Shown here: positions 57,930 to 64,000 of the stretch, in pieces
Position numbering within the stretch: the stretch's first letter is position 1
How the letters are laid out: the number at the start of each line of letters is the position of its first letter
DNA from: 2-01-FULL-33-17 sp964474375
GTDB lineage: Bacteria; Patescibacteriota; Minisyncoccia; Phycocordibacterales; UBA9973
Direction: 5' to 3'
NCBI GenBank assembly: GCA_964474375.1
Contig: CAYYSG010000001.1
Location: 84,469 to 148,468, forward strand
Length of the DNA: 64,000 bases
Translations under genes and position numbers: made by a program
The notes under the pieces: generated by a model
Told to the model about the DNA's origin: nothing
The model's input: only the letters and a program-made list of their open reading frames with translations
Database searches by the model: none

Positions 57930-59816
57930 ATGAAAATCATGTTTAAAAAATCTAAAAAAGGCAACAAAAAGAATCAACCCAAAGACCCTGGTTTTATGGC
58001 GCAGCTAGCAGGGGTTATTATATTCTTTTTCCTGCTATCTGGTCTGTATGGCATGCTGTCTAATAAAAAAGAAGTTGTAAAAGAAGGCACAATCAGTGAA
58101 ATAATTACCGTTATTAATTCGAGCAATGTTAAAAACATAGTTGTATCTGGTGGGGCAGTCAAAGCCGAACTCATGGATGGTAGCTTTATCGAAGCAACTA
58201 AAGAACCCGAATCATCTTTCAGTGACACTCTTGCTAACTATGGTGTGTCACCGGAAAATATAGCAGCAGCTAACATTGAAGTTAGAACACAAAGTGGTTT
58301 TAAGTACATTCTTATATCAGCACTACCTTTTATAATACCGCTTATTATAATCGGTGTGCTTATTTATATGATGACACGCCAGGTCAAAGGTAATGGAATG
58401 CAAGCTTTTAACTTTGGTCAGTCACGTGCAAGAATTATTAATCCGGATGATGTTAAGAACCGGATTACATTTGATGATGTTGCTGGTGCGCGCGAAGCCA
58501 AACAAGAACTAAAAGAAATAGTAGAATTCCTGCGTGAACCAAAAAAGTTCATGGACATAGGAGCTGAAATTCCCAAAGGCGTTCTTCTGACTGGTCATCC
58601 AGGTACAGGTAAAACACTGCTGGCTCGAGCTGTAGCCGGGGAAGCCCGCGTACCATTTTTCCATCTTTCAGGTTCTGAGTTCGTGGAGCTATTTGTTGGA
58701 GTCGGTGCGTCACGTGTGCGTGACTTATTCAAAATGGCAAAAAAGATGTCACCGTCTATTATATTTATTGATGAAATAGATGCTGTTGGACGGTCTCGCG
58801 GTGTTGGTACTGGTGGGGGTAATGACGAGCGTGAACAAACCCTGAACCAAATACTAGTTGAAATGGATGGTTTCGAACCGACAGACAAAGTCATAATAAT
58901 GGCAGCAACTAACAGAAGTGATGTACTGGACAGTGCATTGCTTCGCCCAGGACGGTTCGATCGCCGTGTAATGTTGGACTTACCCGACCGTCGTGATAGG
59001 TTGGAAATTCTTAAAATCCACGCCAAGAAAAAGAAAGTAGGTGATGCTGTTAATTTGGAAACAATATCAGCGCGTACTCCAGGATTTTCCGGAGCAGATT
59101 TGTATTCAGTCATGAACGAAGCTGCGATTCTTGCTGCCAGAGAAGACAAAAAAGAAGTCGCCCAGAAAAACCTAACTGACGCCGTTGAAAAAGTCATGAT
59201 AGGCCCAGAAAGACAAAGCCACCTAATGGGTGAGAAGGAAAAGAAGCTGACTGCCTACCACGAAGCCGGACACGCGCTACTGGCATCACTACTGGACCAT
59301 GCCGACCCTGTGCACAAAGTTTCAATCATTTCACGTGGGTCAGCTGGTGGTTACACAATGAAAATACCATTAGACGACAAGCGCCTACATACGAAAAATT
59401 CTTTCCTAGATGATATTGTTGTATCAATGGGTGGATATGTAACAGAAGAAATGATATTGGGTGATGTGACTACTGGACCAAGTAACGACATCCAAGTTGC
59501 AACTAGTCTAGCGCGCGAAATGGTAACCAAATTCGGTATGGGTAATGACATTGGTCCTGTAGCTACTACTCCATCACAAAAAGTCATGTTTGGTACTGCC
59601 GTGGACGGTGTGGTTTCAGAGAAAATGCAGTCCAGAATAGATACTGAAGTAGAAACTATAATCAAAACCGCATACGAACGTGCTAAGAAGCTAATAGAAG
59701 ACAATAGGAATATATTGGATGCTATAGCAGAGAAGCTAATAGAAGTAGAAACATTGGAACAAGACGCATATAACGAAATAATCAAATCTTTCGGCCTTGA
59801 ACCTAAAACTATATAA
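57930..59816 (+). CDS. ftsH: ATP-dependent zinc metalloprotease FtsH
   Basis: Membrane AAA+ protease that removes damaged membrane and short-lived proteins. 628 aa from the ATG at 57930, with two membrane helices (about 25-42 and 128-150), GHPGTGKT (about 220-227, Walker A), IIFIDEIDAVG (Walker B), RPGRFDR (second region of homology) and HEAGH (about 443, zinc). The start is supported by TATAGT exactly 6 nt upstream. The usual GMP/GGG loop and peptidase parts are complete. Confidence 0.97.
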   Translation: MKIMFKKSKKGNKKNQPKDPGFMAQLAGVIIFFFLLSGLYGMLSNKKEVVKEGTISEIITVINSSNVKNIVVSGGAVKAELMDGSFIEATKEPESSFSDTLANYGVSPENIAAANIEVRTQSGFKYILISALPFIIPLIIIGVLIYMMTRQVKGNGMQAFNFGQSRARIINPDDVKNRITFDDVAGAREAKQELKEIVEFLREPKKFMDIGAEIPKGVLLTGHPGTGKTLLARAVAGEARVPFFHLSGSEFVELFVGVGASRVRDLFKMAKKMSPSIIFIDEIDAVGRSRGVGTGGGNDEREQTLNQILVEMDGFEPTDKVIIMAATNRSDVLDSALLRPGRFDRRVMLDLPDRRDRLEILKIHAKKKKVGDAVNLETISARTPGFSGADLYSVMNEAAILAAREDKKEVAQKNLTDAVEKVMIGPERQSHLMGEKEKKLTAYHEAGHALLASLLDHADPVHKVSIISRGSAGGYTMKIPLDDKRLHTKNSFLDDIVVSMGGYVTEEMILGDVTTGPSNDIQVATSLAREMVTKFGMGNDIGPVATTPSQKVMFGTAVDGVVSEKMQSRIDTEVETIIKTAYERAKKLIEDNRNILDAIAEKLIEVETLEQDAYNEIIKSFGLEPKTI

Positions 59817-59853
59817 AAAAGAGTCCGGTATCATTCGATACCGGACTTTTTAT
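59815..59853. terminator. Bidirectional terminator
   Basis: AAAAAGAGTCCGGTATC and its complement around an ATTC loop, between ftsH and pyrFE. Confidence 0.93.
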
Positions 59854-59866
59854 AAGATTCAATTTT

Positions 59867-61372
59867 TTAAGCAGTTTGATGCTTTTGCTTTTCCATGAAT
59901 TTTTTACCATGGCCAAGCTCTGTGTTAATCGGGATACCTTCTTCGCAAAGAGGGCAGTCAGATTCTTCGTGCATTGTCATTTCCACATTCGCCAGGCTGA
60001 TCAACGGCACTCCACCAATGTTTTCACTTGTTACGCCGCCTCTGTTGCAAATAGCGATACCTGCTACAAATTCAGCACCGTATTTTTGACCTGACTCAAT
60101 AACTTTTGCAAGCGATTTTCCTGTTGTCAGAATGTCTTCAATTCCTGTACATTTACCGGTCAGGTATTTTTCATAACCGCGGGTGGCTTCGAATGTTTCC
60201 TCGCCATTTTCTCCTTTGGTTTTTTCCAGGAAAATACTGTTAACGATGGTTTTGTCATAGTAGCTCAAATATTTAGCCACAATTTGACCCAAGGCAATTG
60301 CTCCTAAGGCCGGTACAACTACCGTCTGGATCCCTTTGCCTTTTAATCTGTCAGCCATCATCATTCCAATTTCTTCAAGTGCTAATGGGTTAACGGAAAC
60401 CTTGTCTTTGTTGATATAGGTTGATCCGTGTTTACCTGAGCTATAAACAAAATGGCCATCTGTGATGATAGCGCCTTGTTCTCTGAGGATCTCCAGGGTT
60501 CTTTTCGCCTGTAAGGCAATTTTTTCAACAGCCCAGGATTTTTTCGGCAGTTCCAGGTATTCTTTGATTTCAGCGTTCATTTTTCTTAGTTCAATCTGTG
60601 CAGCTTTTGCAAAGTTGTCTGAATCACTGGCAAATATGATACTACGGCTGGCGTTAATCAAAAGACCATGACCAATTTGGTTTGTTCCAGATTGAATGGT
60701 TTCTTTTAAGTCTCCGCCCTGTTTTCCAATTCCAGGAGCCAGAATAATACCGGATTCTCCGATTTCTTCGCGTACAATCATCATTTCAGTTGGATGGGTT
60801 GCACCTACTACTACGGCATAATTTTTACCCCAGGATTTAGCCATTTGGGTCATTTTCAGGTATACAGGTACACCATCTACAATCTTATTCTGGAGTTCCA
60901 GGCTTCCTTCGTTTGATGTTTTGGCCAGTACGATAACAAGTTTGTCTTTGAATTTTTCATTAAAAAATGGCAGATTTGCATCTGTCCCAAAGAAACCGTT
61001 TATTGTAATGGCATCACACATTTCCAAGTAGCGAGTGTATCCATTGTTTGTGTTTCCGATATCACCGCGTTTAACATCGGCAATGATCAGGCTTTCCGGA
61101 TAGTTTTGCGTAATGTATTCGATTGTTTTTTCGAATACCGCAATACCTGCCGAGCCATGCGATTCGTAGAAGGCAATGTTGATTTTAAAACCAGCTGCTT
61201 CTTTGTGCGTTGAGTCAATGATCGATTTGTTGAATTCCAGAATCGCTGCTACTTTGTTGCCACCATTTTTTTCAATGAGGCGAGTTGGTAATTTCGTTGA
61301 GTCGGAATCAAGGCCTACAACTACTAGTTGCGCTTGGTTCCATTTTTTGTGAAGTTTTTGAATTGATTTCAT
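59867..61372 (-). CDS. pyrFE: Bifunctional orotidine-5'-phosphate decarboxylase / orotate phosphoribosyltransferase
   Basis: Catalyses the last two steps to UMP in one chain (PyrE then PyrF chemistry), with the decarboxylase first. 501 aa from the ATG at 61372; the frame extends upstream over the divergent promoter but does not look coding there. Type II decarboxylase: VVGLDSD, IADVKRGDIGNTNNGY (catalytic D-K-D), GHGLLINASR. PRTase half from about residue 280: DGHFVYSSGKHGS, VVPALGAIALG, and the PRPP loop GIEDILTTGKS. The C-terminal CPLCEEGIPI is a zinc-knuckle-like end seen in some PyrE. Divergent from pyrD-like gene. Confidence 0.93.
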   Translation of the reverse strand: MKSIQKLHKKWNQAQLVVVGLDSDSTKLPTRLIEKNGGNKVAAILEFNKSIIDSTHKEAAGFKINIAFYESHGSAGIAVFEKTIEYITQNYPESLIIADVKRGDIGNTNNGYTRYLEMCDAITINGFFGTDANLPFFNEKFKDKLVIVLAKTSNEGSLELQNKIVDGVPVYLKMTQMAKSWGKNYAVVVGATHPTEMMIVREEIGESGIILAPGIGKQGGDLKETIQSGTNQIGHGLLINASRSIIFASDSDNFAKAAQIELRKMNAEIKEYLELPKKSWAVEKIALQAKRTLEILREQGAIITDGHFVYSSGKHGSTYINKDKVSVNPLALEEIGMMMADRLKGKGIQTVVVPALGAIALGQIVAKYLSYYDKTIVNSIFLEKTKGENGEETFEATRGYEKYLTGKCTGIEDILTTGKSLAKVIESGQKYGAEFVAGIAICNRGGVTSENIGGVPLISLANVEMTMHEESDCPLCEEGIPINTELGHGKKFMEKQKHQTA

Positions 61373-61472
61373 TAAAATATATATTTTAAGGTTGGTCTCC
61401 ATTTTACACATATTTTGTGTATTGTCAAATATTGGAGTGTATGGTAGATTCAGGGTAATAAATAAAAAAATA
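61373..61472. promoter_or_regulatory. Divergent promoter region pyrFE / pyrD-like
   Basis: On the plus strand TTGTCA, 17 nt, TAGATT (about 61421-61450) with a leader of about 20 nt. On the minus strand a TAAAAT/TATATA-type box lies close to the pyrFE ATG. No Shine-Dalgarno. Confidence 0.55.
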
Positions 61473-62543
61473 ATGGAATACAAATTTAACTTTCAAAAAT
61501 TGCCACTAGTACAGTGGGCTTCCGGAACTGTTAGTTTTAGTGGAGAGGGATACTGGTATCATAAGTTTTTAAAGATGATACCTGGTTTTACAAGAAAAGG
61601 TATTACTGATGTTATGAAAACAGTAACTTTGGTTGGGCGGGTGGGTAACACCCCATTAAACCCTTTAAATTTTCAACCAAAAGAATTGTTCCCAAAATCT
61701 ATTTGGATAAATTGGGTTCAAGGATCTCCGGTAAATGCTGTAGGATTAACTAATTTTGGAATCAAAGTTCATCTAAGAGGCTGGGTGAACCAAAAAGATC
61801 CTTTCTATGTTTCTATTATGGCAGTAGGGGAAGAAGGTAAAAAAGTCGTAACAATATCAGAAAAAATTGCAGAAGTTGCTTTAATGGTTGACTCAATTAT
61901 TCGTAATATCAGCTTGATGCCTATGCTGGCTGGTGTTCAGATTAATCTTTCTTGTGGTAATACTGGTCATGATCAGCAGCTTGATATAGAAGAAATAATT
62001 AAATCTTTGGATGTTTGTATCAGATTGCATGATCTTGGATTACATGTTATTCCTAAAATAACAGCTGATACTCCAATTGAAGCAATTAAAAAAATATCAG
62101 AACATCCAGCTGTAACTGCTATAGCTCTTTCTAACGCTATTCAGTATGATAAATTTTCTGATAACGAAAAGATAAACCATGGTTTTTCATACTCTGAATA
62201 TGTTGATGGTCCTGATAATTACGAAGACAAAGTTCTAAAACTTGTACCTATGAAATCAAAACTCTTAAATAGAGGCATTGGTATTTCTGGTTCGGTATCT
62301 GGAGACATGTTATTTGTTAGGGTTTTAAAGTTACTGAAAGAAATTGAACCATTTAGAAATGATTTAAAGCCTTTGATAATCGGTGGTGGTATTACTTCTG
62401 TTAATAAGTTAGACCAATTAGTGCCTTATCTACGAAGAGGTGACAAGATCGCATTAGGTTCCGTTATTTTCTTAAGACCCTGGAGAATATCTGCGATCAA
62501 GCAAAGATTGGAATCGCTAAATTTAAACAAGACACTTGTGTAA
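61473..62543 (+). CDS. Dihydroorotate dehydrogenase-like flavoprotein
   Basis: Probable dihydroorotate dehydrogenase (dihydroorotate to orotate) by fold and context. 356 aa from ATG 61473. GVQINLSCGNTG (about 152-163) corresponds to the VNISCPNxxG FMN/substrate segment, and IIGGGITSVNKL with KIALGSVIF (C terminus) to the FMN-phosphate loops. The sequence is divergent: CPN is CGN, and I cannot place the catalytic base. Location between pyrFE and dihydroorotase makes the role likely. Confidence 0.75.
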   Translation: MEYKFNFQKLPLVQWASGTVSFSGEGYWYHKFLKMIPGFTRKGITDVMKTVTLVGRVGNTPLNPLNFQPKELFPKSIWINWVQGSPVNAVGLTNFGIKVHLRGWVNQKDPFYVSIMAVGEEGKKVVTISEKIAEVALMVDSIIRNISLMPMLAGVQINLSCGNTGHDQQLDIEEIIKSLDVCIRLHDLGLHVIPKITADTPIEAIKKISEHPAVTAIALSNAIQYDKFSDNEKINHGFSYSEYVDGPDNYEDKVLKLVPMKSKLLNRGIGISGSVSGDMLFVRVLKLLKEIEPFRNDLKPLIIGGGITSVNKLDQLVPYLRRGDKIALGSVIFLRPWRISAIKQRLESLNLNKTLV

Positions 62544-62552
62544 TAAAAATTA

Positions 62553-62588
62553 AAAGAGCGGATGTATTACATCCGCTCTTTCTTTTTT
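62553..62588. terminator. Bidirectional terminator
   Basis: AAAGAGCGGATG/CATCCGCTCTTT with T run between convergent pyrD-like and pyrC genes. Confidence 0.93.
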
Positions 62589-62591
62589 TGT

Positions 62592-63746
62592 TTACATTAC
62601 TTTCCAGGGTATTTCAATGTTGGCTAGCATTGGGGTCACTCCTCCAATTTGTTTAGGTACTAGCCAGTTTTCTTTTACTACTTCTACTATTCTATCTTTT
62701 TCAGGCTTTGGTATATTGTAGAAATCTCTTGCAAAATCACTAACGTAAGATTGCATTTTTAAAATAGCTGAATTTTCATCAAAAACATAAGCCAACATTG
62801 GTAGTAGCACAGGAGCACTAAATACTCCCGCACACCCACAATCACATTCTTTTGTGTGAGTATAATGTGGTGCTGTGTCTGATCCAAAGAAAAAACATGA
62901 TAACCCAGATGTTGCTGCCCAAAGTAGGGAATTTCTATCCACTGGAAACTTTATTATTGGTTTGCAGTATAGATGTGGGTTTAGCCCTTCACCATGACCA
63001 CCAGGCCAAGCCAACATAGAATCATTGTCGTAGATTAAATGATGTAATGTTATTGTGGCTGCTGTTGGGTGGCCTTTTTCATATGCATCTTTTACTAATG
63101 CCACAGATCTTCTGTCTGTAATGTGCTCCAGGATAATTTTTAATTTTGGAAAAGCTTTGCGAATTTCTTTGTACGTTCTATGGAATCTATATTCTCTGTT
63201 GTATATGTTGTCGTTTCCAGATTGTTTCCATGGTTTTATACCTAGTTTACTTAACGTCTCTTCTTTTGTTTTTGGAACTTCTCCGTGTATTGATAATATC
63301 ATTCCACAAGATTCCATTTCTGAAAAAACTGGATACAAAGCTTTAAAATCTTTGACTCCTCCAGTTGAAGCTGTCGTTACTCCATCAGGATAAAGTTTAC
63401 CTGACAGTGTTCCAATTTTTCTTGATTCGCGAATAATTTCAGGTGTAGTGTCTGGACCAATTTTTAAAACCACAAGTGGGTTAAAATCTAAGCCAGTTTC
63501 GTTAGCAGATTTTATCAGGTTGTTGTACCAAATAATTTTTTCTACAGTGTCTATTGCCGGAGCATTGGGCATGATTGCTGCAATTGAAAATTGTTTTGCT
63601 GTTTCTGATACAATTTCTTGAAAATTTCGATAAGAATGTAGTTTGTTTGCACGTTCATCGTTACTTTGGATTTTGTTCGAAAAGAATTGAGGATCACGTA
63701 AGTGTACATGCGGGTCGAAAGTGTTGATTAATTTTAAATTTGTCAT
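62592..63746 (-). CDS. pyrC: Dihydroorotase
   Basis: Closes carbamoyl-aspartate to dihydroorotate. 384 aa. FDPHVHLRD (13-18 region, zinc HxH), KLYPDGVTT (Lys to be carboxylated, about 137), SIHGEV and LEHITD (zinc His), and FGSDTAPHY (catalytic Asp) place it with class II (E. coli PyrC type, about 345 aa), slightly longer. Its promoter gives a leader of about 25 nt. The early genes carAB and pyrB are not in the window. Confidence 0.93.
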   Translation of the reverse strand: MTNLKLINTFDPHVHLRDPQFFSNKIQSNDERANKLHSYRNFQEIVSETAKQFSIAAIMPNAPAIDTVEKIIWYNNLIKSANETGLDFNPLVVLKIGPDTTPEIIRESRKIGTLSGKLYPDGVTTASTGGVKDFKALYPVFSEMESCGMILSIHGEVPKTKEETLSKLGIKPWKQSGNDNIYNREYRFHRTYKEIRKAFPKLKIILEHITDRRSVALVKDAYEKGHPTAATITLHHLIYDNDSMLAWPGGHGEGLNPHLYCKPIIKFPVDRNSLLWAATSGLSCFFFGSDTAPHYTHTKECDCGCAGVFSAPVLLPMLAYVFDENSAILKMQSYVSDFARDFYNIPKPEKDRIVEVVKENWLVPKQIGGVTPMLANIEIPWKVM

Positions 63747-63803
63747 TTGATTATTTTTTTAAAGTTGTCATAATTCTACGTTTTTTGGCTGGTTTGTCAA
63801 ATG

Positions 63804-63828
63804 AAAAACCCAAGTAAAAACTTAGGTC
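63804..63828 (-). terminator. Terminator of the minus-strand tRNA transcript
   Basis: Read on the minus strand, ACCTAAGT-TTTT-ACTTGGGT (one U-G pair) followed by five Ts. Confidence 0.75.
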
Positions 63829-63833
63829 TTTCA

Positions 63834-63855
63834 TATTGTCCATCCTGTAGGAGTC
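63834..63855 (-). repeat. Duplicate of the tRNA 3' end (copy away from the tRNA)
   Basis: 22 bases identical to 63951-63972, covering the 3' acceptor strand and part of the T arm of the adjoining tRNA plus its flank. The copy is part of an imperfect hairpin (TCCTGTAGG...CCTTACAGGA, 63844-63869). The matching 5' acceptor half is not found nearby, so it is not a second tRNA. Confidence 0.8.
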
Positions 63856-63950
63856 TTTCCTTACAGGAACTGTACACCTTTCGTATCGTACTCGCTATGC
63901 TCCGTGCGATATACTCAAGGTTTTCGACTCCTTTAAAAATCTACGATTTT
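63856..63950. other. Segment between the two copies of the tRNA 3' end
   Basis: 95 bp without an ORF. It contains GTATCG...CGATAT pairing around CTCGCTATGCT (63891-63901, shared with the loop of the 43963-44048 hairpin) and AAAAAT-CTACG-ATTTTT (63935-63951). Confidence 0.5.
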
Positions 63951-63955
63951 TATTG

Positions 63956-64000
63956 TCCATCCTGTAGGAGTCGAACCTACGACCGGTCGTGTATAAGACG
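63956..64000 (-). tRNA. tRNA, partial at the window end, probably tRNA-Ile (anticodon TAT)
   Basis: The minus strand gives the 3' part of a tRNA: anticodon stem 3' side ACGAC, loop CTTATAC (T33 and A37 in place, anticodon TAT), variable loop CGGTC, T arm GTAGG-TTCGACT-CCTAC, acceptor AGGATGG and A73. The 5' half is beyond the window. UAU reads AUA isoleucine codons, a rare alternative to the lysidine-modified CAU tRNA. CCA is not encoded. Confidence 0.75.

Noticed and set aside
58595..59197. 200-codon open frame opposite ftsH
   Set aside because: Shadow of a well-conserved gene; no independent support.
61373..61483. N-terminal extension of PyrFE starting at 61483
   Set aside because: The extra 37 residues are hydrophobic and unlike the family, and they cover the divergent promoter; the start MKSIQKLHKKW at 61372 fits the decarboxylase.
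63834..63950. A second complete tRNA gene beside the terminal one
   Set aside because: Only the 3' 22 bp are duplicated; no matching 5' acceptor strand or anticodon arm can be found.

Overview
This 64 kb window reads as chromosome from a bacterium of the Candidate Phyla Radiation (Patescibacteria), most like the Parcubacteria/Paceibacteria side. The grounds are: ribosomal protein L30 is missing between S5 and L15; there are many long exported or membrane proteins of unknown function with Gly/Thr/Ser-rich linkers; a TraG/HerA-like ATPase with no conjugation genes beside it; A+T-rich DNA; and very compact genes. UGA ends several genes (for example at 19331-19333 and 35621-35623), so the UGA-to-Gly recoding of Gracilibacteria and Absconditabacteria does not apply. 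I cannot name a genus.

Layout. 1-7 kb: LysM-M23 cell-wall peptidase, a 1470-aa coiled-coil membrane protein with a small partner, and an exported anchored protein. 7-16 kb: PcrA/UvrD helicase, RsmA, a run of four exported or membrane proteins of unknown function, then L19 and tRNA-Leu. 16-24 kb: an exported barrel-like protein, a membrane protein with a cysteine-containing exterior domain, tRNA-His, an HD hydrolase, an HTTM-DCC fusion, L28, a site-2-type protease and a large surface protein. 24-43 kb: EF-Tu and the S10/spc ribosomal gene set ending in SecY, Adk and Map, interrupted between L5 and S14 by about 6 kb of accessory genes. 44-57 kb: TraG-like ATPase, Ndk, beta-CASP nuclease, infC-rpmI-rplT, a phosphohexomutase, a DoxX protein, RmuC, a GH3 acyl-amido-synthetase-family enzyme and an exported protein. 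57-60 kb: smpB-ssrA and ftsH. 60-64 kb: pyrimidine genes (PyrF-PyrE fusion, DHODH-like, dihydroorotase) and a tRNA cut by the window end.

Gene expression is the most unusual aspect. Ten genes have a -10-like hexamer ending exactly 6 nt before the start codon, and nine more have 7-9 nt, which fits leaderless mRNAs. Inside the ribosomal operon almost no start has a Shine-Dalgarno sequence; most have AT directly before ATG. Exceptions are long structured leaders before tuf, rpsS and rpsN, and short A/T leaders with -35/-10 promoters on the accessory and exported-protein genes.

Best candidates for something undescribed: the accessory island inside the ribosomal operon (two short SPFH-like proteins and a 797-aa polytopic protein, two of its genes driven by a duplicated terminator-promoter-leader cassette); the structured RNA at about 47475-47640; the structured leaders of rpsS and rpsN that share an 11-nt motif; partial tRNA copies next to two tRNA genes; and a 23-bp perfect inverted repeat after map whose loop motif recurs near 63.9 kb.
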